Shown: positions 43,382-53,125 of the stretch, piece after piece
Numbering within the stretch: position 1 is the first letter of the stretch
How the letters are laid out: each line of letters opens with the position of its first letter
Assembly: GCA_019637445.1 (NCBI GenBank)
Contig: JAHBVS010000001.1
Coordinates: 2,019,586-2,083,585, forward strand
Length of the DNA stretch: 64,000 nt
Reading direction: 5' to 3'
From: Gemmatimonadaceae bacterium
GTDB lineage: Bacteria > Gemmatimonadota > Gemmatimonadetes > Gemmatimonadales > Gemmatimonadaceae
The notes under the pieces: model-generated
Database searches by the model: none
Seen by the model: only the letters and a program-made list of their open reading frames with translations
What the model was told of the DNA's origin: nothing
Translations under genes and position numbers: made by a program

Positions 43382-45391
43382 ATGGCAACTCAGACACACA
43401 ACGCCACGCATCCATCCGCGTTCGCGGGCTCTCCGCTGGCACCGGTCGTTATCGGTGTCGTCGGACTCGGCCTCCTGACGTGGCTGGGCTCGCCCGTGCT
43501 GCGACACTTCGAGGGCGCGGCGATTCCCTGGCCCGCGCACGGCCTCGCGCTTGCGCTCCTCCTCTCGGCGCAGCGAGTGCACCGCAACCTCACCGCCGTC
43601 CTCGTGTTGCTGTCTGCGACGCTTGGGGCCGTGTTCGAGGGCGCAACGGCTCCGCGAGCCCTTGGGGCTGCCGCCCTTCTCGTTGGCCAGACGCTCGTGG
43701 TCGTCGAGCTCTATGATCGGCTCACGGCCGGACGCCACCCGCTGCGCGGGACCATCGCCTACTCGCGATTCCTCGCGGCAAGCGTGGTGGGCGTGCTGCC
43801 GACCACCATCATCGCACACCTGACGGTCAGCATCGTCGGACCGGACTACGTTCCCGGCTGGAACATAGGCCACTGGCTCATTGCCGCGATGACTTCGATC
43901 ATCGCGCTCACGCCCGTCCTGCTGGTGGTCAACGCGCCGCCACAGCCGGCGGGCGCGCTACGATCCCTGGTCTCCTTGGAGTTCTTCCTCCTCTGCGCCG
44001 CATATGCCGCGGTGCTGCTGAACGCCTTCCTGCACCTGGGGCAGTTCTGGATCGCGATTCCGCCAGCGGTGGCCACGCTGCCATTCCTGATGTGGGCTGG
44101 CTTCCGTTTCGGCGTCCGTGGGTTCTGCATTGCGGCGGTGCTGTTCATTGCCGCAGTTGTGACGTCGGCCGTCATCAACGTCGGACCATTCAACATTTTC
44201 GGCGCCACGGTGCCCGAGCGCGGTCGCCGCGCGTGGATCTACCTCGCCTCGCTCGTCGGCCCCTCGATGCTGTTTCCCATCGCGCTCACTGAGCACCGGG
44301 TGGCGGAATCGCGGATACGCGGAACGCTCGCGCAGCTGGCCGCCATCATCGAGGGTTCCGGCGACCTCATCGCGGCGGTCGATCGCGACCTGACCATCAT
44401 TGCCGTGAACTCGGCCTGGGTGGATGAGTTCGAGCGTTTGAGCGGCCGGCGCGTGCGCGCTGGCATCCGGATGGCCGACGCCCTGGCACCACTGCCCGGC
44501 GATGCCGCGGACTCGCTGGCCCATTGGCGGCGCGCGCTCAATGGCGAGCGCTTTACCGTGATCCGGGAGATCGGTGAGGTCGCGCGACTACGGTCCGACT
44601 ACGAGATCACCTACGGACCGGTGCGGGACGAGCAGGGCGTCGTGGTTGGAGCCAGCCAGGTCGTTCGCAACATCTCCGAGCGCCGGCGCCGCGAAGCCGA
44701 GGACGCCGATGCAAGGCGCCTCGAGAGCGTCGGGCGACTCGCCGGCGGCGTCGCGCACGACTTCAACAACCTGATGACCGCGGTGATCGGCTACACCGAG
44801 ATCCTCCAGCAGTCGCTGCCCAGTGGTGATCCGCGGCAGGACGACCTCCGGCAGATCGAAAAGGCCGCGTCCCGCGCCGGCGAACTCACGCAGCAGCTGC
44901 TGGCCTTCGCGCGGCGCCGCATGATCGAGCCGCGGCTGGTGGATCTCGCCGAGCTCGTGGATGGCCTCACGGGGCTGCTGCGGCCGCTGCTGGGTTCCGG
45001 CGTGCAGCTCGCGGTGCGTACGGATCCCACGCTACCGACGGTGCGCCTCGACCCGACGCAGTTCGAGCAGGTGCTCATGAACCTCGCCGTCAACGCGCGC
45101 GATGCGATGCCGGGCGGCGGCAAGCTCAGCATCGAGCTGACCAACGACCTGCGCGGCGAGCAGCGTGGCGTGCGCCTCGCGGTTCGGGACTCGGGGACGG
45201 GGATGACACCCGACGTCCTCAAGCGCCTCTGGGAGCCGTTCTTTACGACGAAGCCGCTAGGTAAGGGCACCGGACTTGGACTGCCCACTGTGCACGGGAT
45301 CGTGCATCAGGCAGGCGGTGACATCACCGTGGATTCCGTGGTTGGACGCGGGACCACCTTCATTGTCTTCCTGCCGGCGGCAGAGGCCTAG
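43382..45391 (+). CDS. Membrane histidine kinase with MASE1-like sensor and PAS domain
   Basis: 669 residues from ATG 43382; the long upstream frame runs antisense through tdh and is rejected. About eight hydrophobic helices (residues 17-305) form an integral-membrane MASE1-like sensor. A PAS domain (about 320-440, IIEGSGDLIAAVDRDLTIIA) follows, then HisKA with His459 in GGVAHDFNNLMTAVIGY and an ATPase domain (NLAVNARDAMPGGG, TKPLGKGTGLGLPTVHG). It lacks a receiver domain, and no response regulator is adjacent, so its partner is elsewhere. Confidence 0.88.
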   Translation: MATQTHNATHPSAFAGSPLAPVVIGVVGLGLLTWLGSPVLRHFEGAAIPWPAHGLALALLLSAQRVHRNLTAVLVLLSATLGAVFEGATAPRALGAAALLVGQTLVVVELYDRLTAGRHPLRGTIAYSRFLAASVVGVLPTTIIAHLTVSIVGPDYVPGWNIGHWLIAAMTSIIALTPVLLVVNAPPQPAGALRSLVSLEFFLLCAAYAAVLLNAFLHLGQFWIAIPPAVATLPFLMWAGFRFGVRGFCIAAVLFIAAVVTSAVINVGPFNIFGATVPERGRRAWIYLASLVGPSMLFPIALTEHRVAESRIRGTLAQLAAIIEGSGDLIAAVDRDLTIIAVNSAWVDEFERLSGRRVRAGIRMADALAPLPGDAADSLAHWRRALNGERFTVIREIGEVARLRSDYEITYGPVRDEQGVVVGASQVVRNISERRRREAEDADARRLESVGRLAGGVAHDFNNLMTAVIGYTEILQQSLPSGDPRQDDLRQIEKAASRAGELTQQLLAFARRRMIEPRLVDLAELVDGLTGLLRPLLGSGVQLAVRTDPTLPTVRLDPTQFEQVLMNLAVNARDAMPGGGKLSIELTNDLRGEQRGVRLAVRDSGTGMTPDVLKRLWEPFFTTKPLGKGTGLGLPTVHGIVHQAGGDITVDSVVGRGTTFIVFLPAAEA

Positions 45392-45455
45392 CGGCGACGC
45401 CGCCGCGTATTCTGCCGCGTCGTCGTCCGCCTCGCGCGCTAGGTCCGGCCTCGCC

Positions 45456-48410
45456 CTAGACCGTGCTCAGTCGGTCGGCCTCGATACGCACCGCGCAAAC
45501 CTTGAACTCGGGAATTCCCGAGGGACCGTCGAATGCCGGATTCGTAAGCAGGTTCGCCGCCGCCTCGCGGTAGTGCATCGGCACGAACACCTGCCGGCGC
45601 GCCACCCGCTCCGACAACCGCACGGCGATCCGGATGCTGTTGCGTCGTGAGCTGATCGTGACTTCCTCGCCGTCGCGCACTCCCAGCTCGCGGGCGTCCG
45701 CGGGATTGAGCTCCACCGTCGCCGTGCTTTCGCGCGCGTCCAACGCCGTCGAGCGCCGGGTCATCGTGCCCGTGTGCCAGTGGTACATCTGGCGACCCGT
45801 GTTCATGAAGAACGGATATGCCTCGTCCGGCAGCTCGGCCGGCGGCAGGTACTCCGTGGCGACGAGACGCGCGCGGCCATCCGGCGTGGGGAATCGATCG
45901 GCAAAGAGGAAGTCCGTGCCTTCGTGCGCGGCGTCCGGCACCGGGTACTGCAGTCCGCCGATGCGCTCAGCCAACCGCGCGTGGGACACGCCACGCCAGT
46001 TTGGCGTCACCCGCGCGATCTCATCGAAGACCTCGGCCGGCGTGCTGTACGGCGTTGGGACTCCGAGGCGCCGTGAAAGCTCCAGCACGATGTCCAGATC
46101 CGCCCGTGCGTCGCCCGGTGGCTCCACGGCCTTGTTGGACAGCTGGATGCGACGCTCGGTGTTCACGAAGGTGCCGTCTTTCTCGGCGAACGACGCGCCA
46201 GGCAACACCACGTCCGCGCAGCGCGCGCTCTCCGTGAGGAAGAGGTCCTGCACGGCGAGGAACTCCAGCCCGTGGAACCACTCTTCCGCGTGCGCGACGT
46301 CAGGGTCGGAGATGATGGGATTCTCGCCCATGATGTACAGCCCGCGCACCGGCGAGTCGGCGCCGACGATCTCCGTGACCTTGCGGCCCACCTGCGTGGA
46401 GAGCTTCTCGACCGGCACCCCCCACACGCCCGCGTACTCGGCCAGCACCGTGGCATCGTCCACGCGCCGATAGTCCGTGATGGCGAAGGGGATCGCCCCC
46501 ATGTCGCTGGCGCCCTGCACGTTGTTCTGCCCGCGGATGGGAATCATCGGCGCTCCCCAGCGGCCGATCATCCCGCAGGCCAGCATCAGGTTGAGCAGCG
46601 ACGTGACGATGTCCGTGCCCGTGTGGTGCTGCGTGAGGCCCATCGCCCACAGCGTCGCCGACTTCGGGCCGCGCGCATAGGCCTCGGCCGCCGCGCGGAT
46701 CGTCTCCGCCGGCACACCGGTGATGCTCTCCGCCATCTCCGGCGTGTAGCGCGCCACCGCCGCGCGCACTTCATCGAAGCCCGTTGTGCGCGCCGCGATG
46801 AAGGCGCGGTCCTCCAGCCCCAGTTCCAGCACGTGGTGCAACATCGCGTTGAGCAACGCCACATCCGTGCCCGGCAGCAACTGCAGGTGATGGTGTGCAC
46901 GGGCCGCCAACTCGATCCGCCGCGGGTCGGCGACGATCAGCGTCGCGCCGCGCTTCAACGCGCGCTTGAGCGCGGCGCCAAACACCGGATGGCTCTCCGT
47001 CGTGTTCGCACCCAGCACGAAGATCACGTCGCTCTCGTGCTCCACCTCGCGCATCGACCCGCTGGCCGCCGATGTGCTGAGCGCGCGCTGCATCGCGCTC
47101 ACGGAGGACGAATGGCAGAGTCTCGTGCAGTGGTCCACGTTGTTCGTGCCGATGCCGGCGCGGAACATCTTCTGCAGGACGTAGTTCTCCTCGTTGGCGC
47201 ACTTGGCCGAGGCGAAGGTCGCGAGGCTGTCGGGACCGTGCGTGTCGCGGAGGCGCGCGAGCTGCTGCGCGGCGAGCTCGAGTGCCTCGTCCCAGGTCGC
47301 CTCGCGGAATGGCGAGAACCACTCGGCTGGCGTCGCCAGGCGGTCACGCGGATCGGCCAGCGCCGCTTCGGCGCCCGGATCGGCCCGGCGGCGCAGCGGA
47401 TTCGTGCGCGGCGCGCGTCCCTTGGGCGCGGCACCCTCGGCCTCGACCGCTTCCCAGGGACCACCGCGACGGGGCCACTGTGCCGCCGCCGGATCGCTTG
47501 AGGCGTCGTAGTGCCACGCGCCGTCCGCGTCGCGCTGCCAGCCGCGGCGGATCAGCGGCGTCGTCAGGCGATCGCGATGCAGGATGAAGTCCGTGCCGAA
47601 GCGCCCCTTCACGCAGGTGGAGCCCGCGTTCGGTGTCGGCTCCTCGATCCACGGCGAGGTCACGCGCGCGACTTGCCCGCCGCGCACCTCAAGGTCCAGC
47701 TGACAACCGACGGCGCAATACGGGCAGACCGAACGCACCGTGCGCGCCGGCTCGTCCATCGTGCCCGCGCGCAGCTTGGCCAGCGGCAGGATGTCGTGGA
47801 TCGCGCCCGTGGGGCACACGCGCACGCACTCGCCGCACCAGGTGCAGCCCGCGTGCTCCGGGTTGCCATCGGCACCCACGACGATCTGCGCGTGTTCGCC
47901 GCGCTCGGCCATCTCCAGCACACCAACGACCTGGATGTCCTCGCAGGCCCGCACGCAGCGGGTGCAGAGGATGCAGGTGCTCATGTCGTGCTGGATGATC
48001 TGGTCGCCGGCGCGAGAGTCGCCAACGCGCAGCGGCAGCTCGGCGGAGCGTCGCAGCGGCACTTGGTAGCGGTGGACCAGTTGCTCGAATTCGTTGCGAC
48101 CACGGTCCTCCGGCACCTGCTCCACCGGGTAGCGTTCGAGCAGCAGCGACAGCACGCCCTGTCGGTTCTTCACCGCGGCCTGCGACTCCGTGTGTACCAC
48201 CATGCCGTCCGCCGCCGGTGTGGCGCAGGCGGGCAGCAGCTTCCCCGTGCCGTCCACGCTCACGAGGCAGATGCGGCAGTTGCCCACCGTCGGCAGCTGC
48301 GGATACCAACACAGCGTCGGCACGTCGATGCCCGCCGCACGCGCGGCGTCGAGGATGGTGGCGCCTTCGGCGGCAGTACAGGAGCGGCCGTCGATCGTCA
48401 ACGTGGGCAT
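45456..48410 (-). CDS. Formate dehydrogenase alpha subunit, Mo/W-bis-MGD, NuoG-like N-terminus
   Basis: 984 residues from ATG 48408-48410 (MPTLTIDGRSCTAAEG). N-terminal [2Fe-2S] cysteines are C34, C45, C48 and C62. Two [4Fe-4S] ferredoxin motifs (CILCTRCVRACE, CTWCGECVRVCPTG) follow, then the molybdopterin-oxidoreductase cluster CPYCAVGC. The active-site Mo ligand is Cys432 in CTRLCHSSS (TGC codon, not selenocysteine). A poorly conserved Arg/Pro/Ala-rich insert precedes the catalytic domain. Soluble, probably NAD- or ferredoxin-linked. No beta/gamma subunit or fdhD is nearby. Confidence 0.88.
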   Translation of the reverse strand: MPTLTIDGRSCTAAEGATILDAARAAGIDVPTLCWYPQLPTVGNCRICLVSVDGTGKLLPACATPAADGMVVHTESQAAVKNRQGVLSLLLERYPVEQVPEDRGRNEFEQLVHRYQVPLRRSAELPLRVGDSRAGDQIIQHDMSTCILCTRCVRACEDIQVVGVLEMAERGEHAQIVVGADGNPEHAGCTWCGECVRVCPTGAIHDILPLAKLRAGTMDEPARTVRSVCPYCAVGCQLDLEVRGGQVARVTSPWIEEPTPNAGSTCVKGRFGTDFILHRDRLTTPLIRRGWQRDADGAWHYDASSDPAAAQWPRRGGPWEAVEAEGAAPKGRAPRTNPLRRRADPGAEAALADPRDRLATPAEWFSPFREATWDEALELAAQQLARLRDTHGPDSLATFASAKCANEENYVLQKMFRAGIGTNNVDHCTRLCHSSSVSAMQRALSTSAASGSMREVEHESDVIFVLGANTTESHPVFGAALKRALKRGATLIVADPRRIELAARAHHHLQLLPGTDVALLNAMLHHVLELGLEDRAFIAARTTGFDEVRAAVARYTPEMAESITGVPAETIRAAAEAYARGPKSATLWAMGLTQHHTGTDIVTSLLNLMLACGMIGRWGAPMIPIRGQNNVQGASDMGAIPFAITDYRRVDDATVLAEYAGVWGVPVEKLSTQVGRKVTEIVGADSPVRGLYIMGENPIISDPDVAHAEEWFHGLEFLAVQDLFLTESARCADVVLPGASFAEKDGTFVNTERRIQLSNKAVEPPGDARADLDIVLELSRRLGVPTPYSTPAEVFDEIARVTPNWRGVSHARLAERIGGLQYPVPDAAHEGTDFLFADRFPTPDGRARLVATEYLPPAELPDEAYPFFMNTGRQMYHWHTGTMTRRSTALDARESTATVELNPADARELGVRDGEEVTISSRRNSIRIAVRLSERVARRQVFVPMHYREAAANLLTNPAFDGPSGIPEFKVCAVRIEADRLSTV

Positions 48411-48517
48411 CGAAGCAAACTCTCCAGGGGGTCGCGGACGTCTGAACGTTGGCACCTGCGCCGCACGTACACAATGCGGCTACATTGGATTTCGACATCT
48501 ACCAAAGAGGATGCGTC

Positions 48518-50134
48518 GTGACCGCTTCACGCAGGGACTTCCTCCAACAGTCCGCCGCCGCCGCGGCTGCCGTCGGGCTCATCGGCCACCGCGCGCCGGC
48601 GCAGGCCCCCGACTCCGCCCCGTGGCAAGGCGACAGCAGCCATCGTGAACTCGCGCTGCGCGCCATCGATGCCGCCAAGTCCGCCGGCGCCGACTATGCC
48701 GACTGCCGCATCTCCAGCGCCCGCTCGCAGAACCTCGGCACCCGCGAGCGCCGCGTCACCAACATCGGCGACAATGAGACGTTTGGTTTCGGCGTGCGCG
48801 TGCTGGTGGGCGGGTCCTGGGGATTCGCCGCGTCCAGCGAACTCACGGTCGATGAGATCGCGCGTGTGGCACGGCAGGCCGTGGCCCAGGCCCGCGCCAA
48901 CCGCGTGGCGATGGTGAAGCCGCTGGAGCTGGCGCCCATCCATCACCCGCCCGTGCCGAACGGGACTTGGCGCTCGCCTGCGCGCATCGACCCCTTCACG
49001 GTCGCCATCGAGGACAAGGTTGCCTACCTGCTCGAGGCCAATGCGGCAGCTATGGAGGCCGGCGCACGCTTCGTGAACTCGCAGATGTTCTTCCTCAAGG
49101 ACGAGAAGACCTTCGCGAGCAGCCTCGGCACCGTCACGCAGCAGACGATCTTCCGCGCCCAGCCGGGCATGAATATCACGATGGTCTCGGCGGACAACCG
49201 CGATTTCCAGACGCGACAGTCCACCGACATCCAGCCCCGTGGCCTCGGCTACGAGCACGTGCTCGACGCCGACCTCAAGTCGCACGCCGCGCGATGGGTC
49301 GAGGAGGCGCGGCAGAAACTCAGTGCCAAGCCGGTCGAGGTCGGCCGCTATGACCTGATCCTGCACCCCACGCATCTCTGGCTCACCATCCACGAGAGCA
49401 TTGCGCATCCCACGGAGCTCGACCGCGCCTACGGCTACGAGGCCAACTATGCCGGCACCAGCTTCCTCGCGCCGCCGGAGGACTACCTCGGCAAGTTCCG
49501 CTACGGCCCGGACTTCATGAACGTGGTGGCCGAGCGCAGCACGCCGGGGTCGTTGTCGGCCGCCGGCTGGGACGACGAGGGTGTGAAGCCCGAGGACTTC
49601 CACATCATCAAGGACGGCATCTTCGTGGACTACCAGACCACGCGCGAGCAGGCGATGTGGCTGGACTGGTGGTACAAGCAGCGGCAGATGCCCACGCGCT
49701 CGCACGGCTGCTCGTATGCCCAGACCTGGGCCGACGTGCAGTTCCAGCGTATGCCCAACGTGAACCTGATGCCGGGCGAGGCGGATGTCTCCTGGGACGA
49801 CCTCATCGCCGCCACGGAGAATGGCATCGCCATCGTCGGCGACGGCTCGTTCTCGATTGACCAGCAGCGCTTCAACGCCCAGTTCGGTGGCCAGCTGTTC
49901 TATGAGGTGAAGAACGGCAAGATCACCGGCATGCTGAAGGACGTGGCCTACCAGATGCGCACGCCGGAGTTCTGGAACGCGATGGACATGATCGGCGGCA
50001 AGGCCAGCTACGAGATGGGCGGCGCCTTCGGCGACGGCAAGGGCCAGCCCTCGCAGTCGAACGCGGTCAGCCACGGCTGCCCGCCCACCCGCCACAAGCA
50101 GATCAACGTGATCAACACCGGGAGGAACGCGTAA
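48518..50134 (+). CDS. TldD-family metallopeptidase with Tat signal (first copy)
   Basis: 538 residues from GTG 48518, preceded by AAAGAGG at 7 bases. The twin-arginine signal is TASRRDFLQQSAAAAAAVGL, with likely cleavage near residue 27. TldD-type zinc motif HESIAH covers 292-297 in LTIHESIAHPTELDRAYG. The late CGK-type cysteine of classical TldD appears as Asp506 in FGDGKGQPSQ. TldD/TldE complexes trim unfolded peptides and mature microcin B17-type RiPPs in the cytoplasm; a Tat signal implies export of this one. It overlaps its TldE-like partner by one base. Confidence 0.88.
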   Translation: MTASRRDFLQQSAAAAAAVGLIGHRAPAQAPDSAPWQGDSSHRELALRAIDAAKSAGADYADCRISSARSQNLGTRERRVTNIGDNETFGFGVRVLVGGSWGFAASSELTVDEIARVARQAVAQARANRVAMVKPLELAPIHHPPVPNGTWRSPARIDPFTVAIEDKVAYLLEANAAAMEAGARFVNSQMFFLKDEKTFASSLGTVTQQTIFRAQPGMNITMVSADNRDFQTRQSTDIQPRGLGYEHVLDADLKSHAARWVEEARQKLSAKPVEVGRYDLILHPTHLWLTIHESIAHPTELDRAYGYEANYAGTSFLAPPEDYLGKFRYGPDFMNVVAERSTPGSLSAAGWDDEGVKPEDFHIIKDGIFVDYQTTREQAMWLDWWYKQRQMPTRSHGCSYAQTWADVQFQRMPNVNLMPGEADVSWDDLIAATENGIAIVGDGSFSIDQQRFNAQFGGQLFYEVKNGKITGMLKDVAYQMRTPEFWNAMDMIGGKASYEMGGAFGDGKGQPSQSNAVSHGCPPTRHKQINVINTGRNA

Positions 50135-51504
50135 TGGCGCCCCGATCCCTACAGGCCGTCGCGCGCTACCTCTCCCGCAGCGAGTGCGAGGCCATCGCCA
50201 AGCGCGTGCTGGGCTTCTCGTCGGCCGACGAGTGCCGCGTCAGCATCTTCAGCGGCGTGCGCGCCAACACGCGCTTCGCGGTGAACCAGATCTCCACCGC
50301 CGGCGACAACTACAACAACGCGGTCACCATCCGCTCGGTGTTCGGCAAGCGCGTCGCCAACGTGACGGTGAATCGGTTGGACGAGGCCGCGCTCAAGGCC
50401 GCGGTCGAGAACAGCGAGCGCATCGCCCGGCTCGCGCCGGAGGATCCGGAACTGCTGCCCGAGCTCGGGCCGCAGTCCTACGAGGATTCCATCGTCTGGA
50501 GCGACGCCACGGCGTCGTTGGAGCCGGATGCGCGCGCCGAGGCGGTGCGGGCGATTACGCAGCCGGCGCAGTATGCGGGTCTCATCTCCACCGGCTACCT
50601 CGAGGCGCAGGCACAGGCCTTTGCGATTGCCAACAGCAAGGGGCTGTTCGCCTACCAGCGCAGCACCGGCTGTGCGTTCACGACCACCGTGCGCACGCCG
50701 GACGGCACGGGCTCGGGCTGGGCAGGCGCCTCGGACAACGACTTCTCACGCATCGACCCGCGTGAGCTCGCGGCTCGCGCCATCGAGAAGGCCCAGCGCA
50801 GCGTGAACCCGGCGGCCATCGAGCCAGGCCGCTACACCGTGGTGCTCGAGCCGACCGCGGTGGCGAACCTGGTGCAGCTGATCGGCGGGGCGCTCAACGC
50901 TCGCAGTGCCGACGAGGGCCGCTCGTTCTTCGCCAAGGCCGGCGGCGGAAACAAGATTGGCGACAAGGTCGTAGATGAACGCGTGACGCTCGTGTCGGAC
51001 CCCTTCGACCCGCGCGTTCCGGCCAACACGGTCGGCTTCGACGGCATGCCGAACGGCAAGACGACGTGGATCGAGAACGGAGTCGTGAAGAACCTCGCCT
51101 ACGATCGCTTCTGGGCGCAGCGCACGGGCAACACTCCGCGCTCGACCGGCGGCACGCTGGCCATGTCGGGTGGCGACACGTCGGTGGAGGAGATGATCCG
51201 CAGCACGGAGCGCGGCTTGCTCGTCACGCGCTTCTGGTACATCCGCGGCGTGGACCCACGCACCATCCTGTTCACCGGCCTCACCCGCGATGGCACCTTC
51301 CTGATCGAGAACGGCCGCGTGACGCGGCCGGTGAAGAACCTGCGCTACAACGAGTCACCCATCTTCATGCTCAACAACGTGCTGGCGATGGGACGTCCCG
51401 TCCGCGTCAGCGCGTCGGAGTCCGGCGGGCCCGGCCAGGCCATCATGGTGCCTCCGCTCAAGGTCCGCGATTTCACCTTCACCTCAATCAGCGACGCCAT
51501 CTGA
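50134..51504 (+). CDS. TldE/PmbA-family protein (first copy)
   Basis: 456 residues. ATG shares one base with the upstream TAA (TAATG). The TldE fold is seen in RFAVNQISTAGDNYNNAVTI, the central GTGSGWAGASDNDF block, AFTTTVRTPD, and the C-terminal FLIENGRVTRPVKNLRYNES. It has no HExxxH, as expected for the non-catalytic partner, and no signal peptide. If the TldD partner is exported folded through Tat, this protein could ride along as a hitchhiker. Confidence 0.87.
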   Translation: MAPRSLQAVARYLSRSECEAIAKRVLGFSSADECRVSIFSGVRANTRFAVNQISTAGDNYNNAVTIRSVFGKRVANVTVNRLDEAALKAAVENSERIARLAPEDPELLPELGPQSYEDSIVWSDATASLEPDARAEAVRAITQPAQYAGLISTGYLEAQAQAFAIANSKGLFAYQRSTGCAFTTTVRTPDGTGSGWAGASDNDFSRIDPRELAARAIEKAQRSVNPAAIEPGRYTVVLEPTAVANLVQLIGGALNARSADEGRSFFAKAGGGNKIGDKVVDERVTLVSDPFDPRVPANTVGFDGMPNGKTTWIENGVVKNLAYDRFWAQRTGNTPRSTGGTLAMSGGDTSVEEMIRSTERGLLVTRFWYIRGVDPRTILFTGLTRDGTFLIENGRVTRPVKNLRYNESPIFMLNNVLAMGRPVRVSASESGGPGQAIMVPPLKVRDFTFTSISDAI

Positions 51505-51505
51505 G

Positions 51506-53125
51506 ATGACTGACCGCCGCGATTTCCTCCGGACCACCGGAGCCGCGGCCGCCGCGATCGCCCTCGCGAGCACGCCACGACGCGCGGGCGCCGCCCCGGC
51601 CCTCGATGACCTGGACCGCTTCCAGAGCGGCGCGTCCAAGGAACTGCTGATGGACGCGATCAACGCCGCCAAGATGGCGGGTGCGGCCTACGCCGACGCC
51701 CGCATCGCGCGCATCCGGCAGAACTTCGTCGTCACGCGTGAGAAGCAGATCGTGAACGTGGTCGACACCGACACCCTCGGCTGCGGTGTCCGCGCCCTCG
51801 TGGATGGCTGCTGGGGCTTCGCCGCCACGAAGGACCTCACCCGCGACGCCGTCACGACCGCCGCCCGCGAGGCCGTGGCCATCGCCAAGGCGAATCGCGT
51901 GGCGCGCGACCGTTCCGTCGAGCTCGCCCCGGTGCGCGCGTATCCCAACGGCACCTGGAAGTCGGCCTTCACCACCGACCCCTTCGAGGTGCCACTGGAG
52001 CAGAAGGTCGACCTCCTGCTCTCGGCGAACGAAGAGGCGATGAAGATTCAGAACGTCCGCTTCGTGAACTCCATCCTCTTCTTCGTAAAGCAGGAGAAGC
52101 AGTTCGCGTCCACCGAGGGGACCGTCACCGACCAGACCCTGGTCCGCAGCTGGCCGCTGTTTACCGCCACGGCGGTCGCTCCCGACTTCTCCGACTTCCA
52201 GAACCGGCAGGGCGTCGAGGCCGCGCCGATGGGGCGCGGCTGGGAGTACGTCCTGCAGTGCGATCTGCCCGGCAACGCCAGGAAGTGGGGCGAGCAGGCG
52301 GTCGAAAAGCTCTCAGCCAAGCCGGTCGAGGTCGGGCGCTACGACCTCGTGCTCGATCCGGGCAACATGTGGCTCACCATCCACGAGAGCATCGGGCATC
52401 CCACCGAGCTCGACCGCGCGATGGGCTACGAGGCCAACTACGCCGGTACCAGCTTCGTCGCGCCGCCGGAGGAGCACCTCGGCAAACTCAAGTACGGCCC
52501 CTCGATGATGAACATCCAGGGCGACCGGACGCAGGAAGGCGCGCTGGCGACCATCGGCTGGGACGACGACGGCGAGCGGCCGGACGACTTCCTGATCGTG
52601 AAGGACGGGATGTTCAACGACTACCAGACGACGCGCGAGCAGGCGCCCTGGCTCAAGGACTGGTATGCGAGCCAAGGCAAGGCCGTGCGCTCGCACGGCT
52701 GCTCGTACGCCGACTCCTGGGGCAGTGTGGCATTCCAGCGCATGCCCAACGTCTCGCTGCTCCCGTCGTCCGGCAACACCAGCTGGGACGACCTCGTGGC
52801 CGGCGTCGACCGCGGGATCGCCATCATCGGCGACGGCTCGTTCTCGATTGACCAGCAGCGCTACAACGCCCAGTTCGGCGGCCAGGTGTTCTATGAAATC
52901 CGCGGCGGCAAGATCGCCGGGATGCTCAAGGACGTGGCCTACCAGATTCGCACGCCAGATTTCTGGAACGCCCTCGACGGACTCGGCGGGCGCGACACGT
53001 ATCGCCTCGGCGGGTCATTCTTCGACGGCAAGGGACAGCCGGGACAGGTCAACGCCGTGAGCCACGGCTCACCGCCGGCCCGCTTCCGCCAGGTCAACGT
53101 GATCAACACCGGGAGGAAGGGATGA
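51506..53125 (+). CDS. TldD-family metallopeptidase with Tat signal (second copy)
   Basis: 539 residues, ATG two bases after the first TldE-like stop. Twin-arginine signal MTDRRDFLRTTGAAAAAIAL, cleavage near residue 29. The metal motif HESIGH covers 293-298. The expected late zinc cysteine is replaced by Asp507 in FFDGKGQPGQ. It is close to the first TldD copy over its whole length (shared ELDRA-GYEANYAGTSF, RSHGCSYA, IGDGSFSIDQQRYNAQFGGQ), so the pair arose by tandem duplication. It probably cleaves peptides in the periplasm. Confidence 0.88.
   Translation: MTDRRDFLRTTGAAAAAIALASTPRRAGAAPALDDLDRFQSGASKELLMDAINAAKMAGAAYADARIARIRQNFVVTREKQIVNVVDTDTLGCGVRALVDGCWGFAATKDLTRDAVTTAAREAVAIAKANRVARDRSVELAPVRAYPNGTWKSAFTTDPFEVPLEQKVDLLLSANEEAMKIQNVRFVNSILFFVKQEKQFASTEGTVTDQTLVRSWPLFTATAVAPDFSDFQNRQGVEAAPMGRGWEYVLQCDLPGNARKWGEQAVEKLSAKPVEVGRYDLVLDPGNMWLTIHESIGHPTELDRAMGYEANYAGTSFVAPPEEHLGKLKYGPSMMNIQGDRTQEGALATIGWDDDGERPDDFLIVKDGMFNDYQTTREQAPWLKDWYASQGKAVRSHGCSYADSWGSVAFQRMPNVSLLPSSGNTSWDDLVAGVDRGIAIIGDGSFSIDQQRYNAQFGGQVFYEIRGGKIAGMLKDVAYQIRTPDFWNALDGLGGRDTYRLGGSFFDGKGQPGQVNAVSHGSPPARFRQVNVINTGRKG

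Noticed and set aside
47115-47117. Selenocysteine at the formate dehydrogenase active site
   Set aside because: The codon is TGC, so the ligand is cysteine and no recoding is needed.
48527-50095. 522-residue open frame antisense to the first TldD
   Set aside because: Composition is typical of a GC-rich antisense shadow, and the sense strand has signal, metal motif and family matches.
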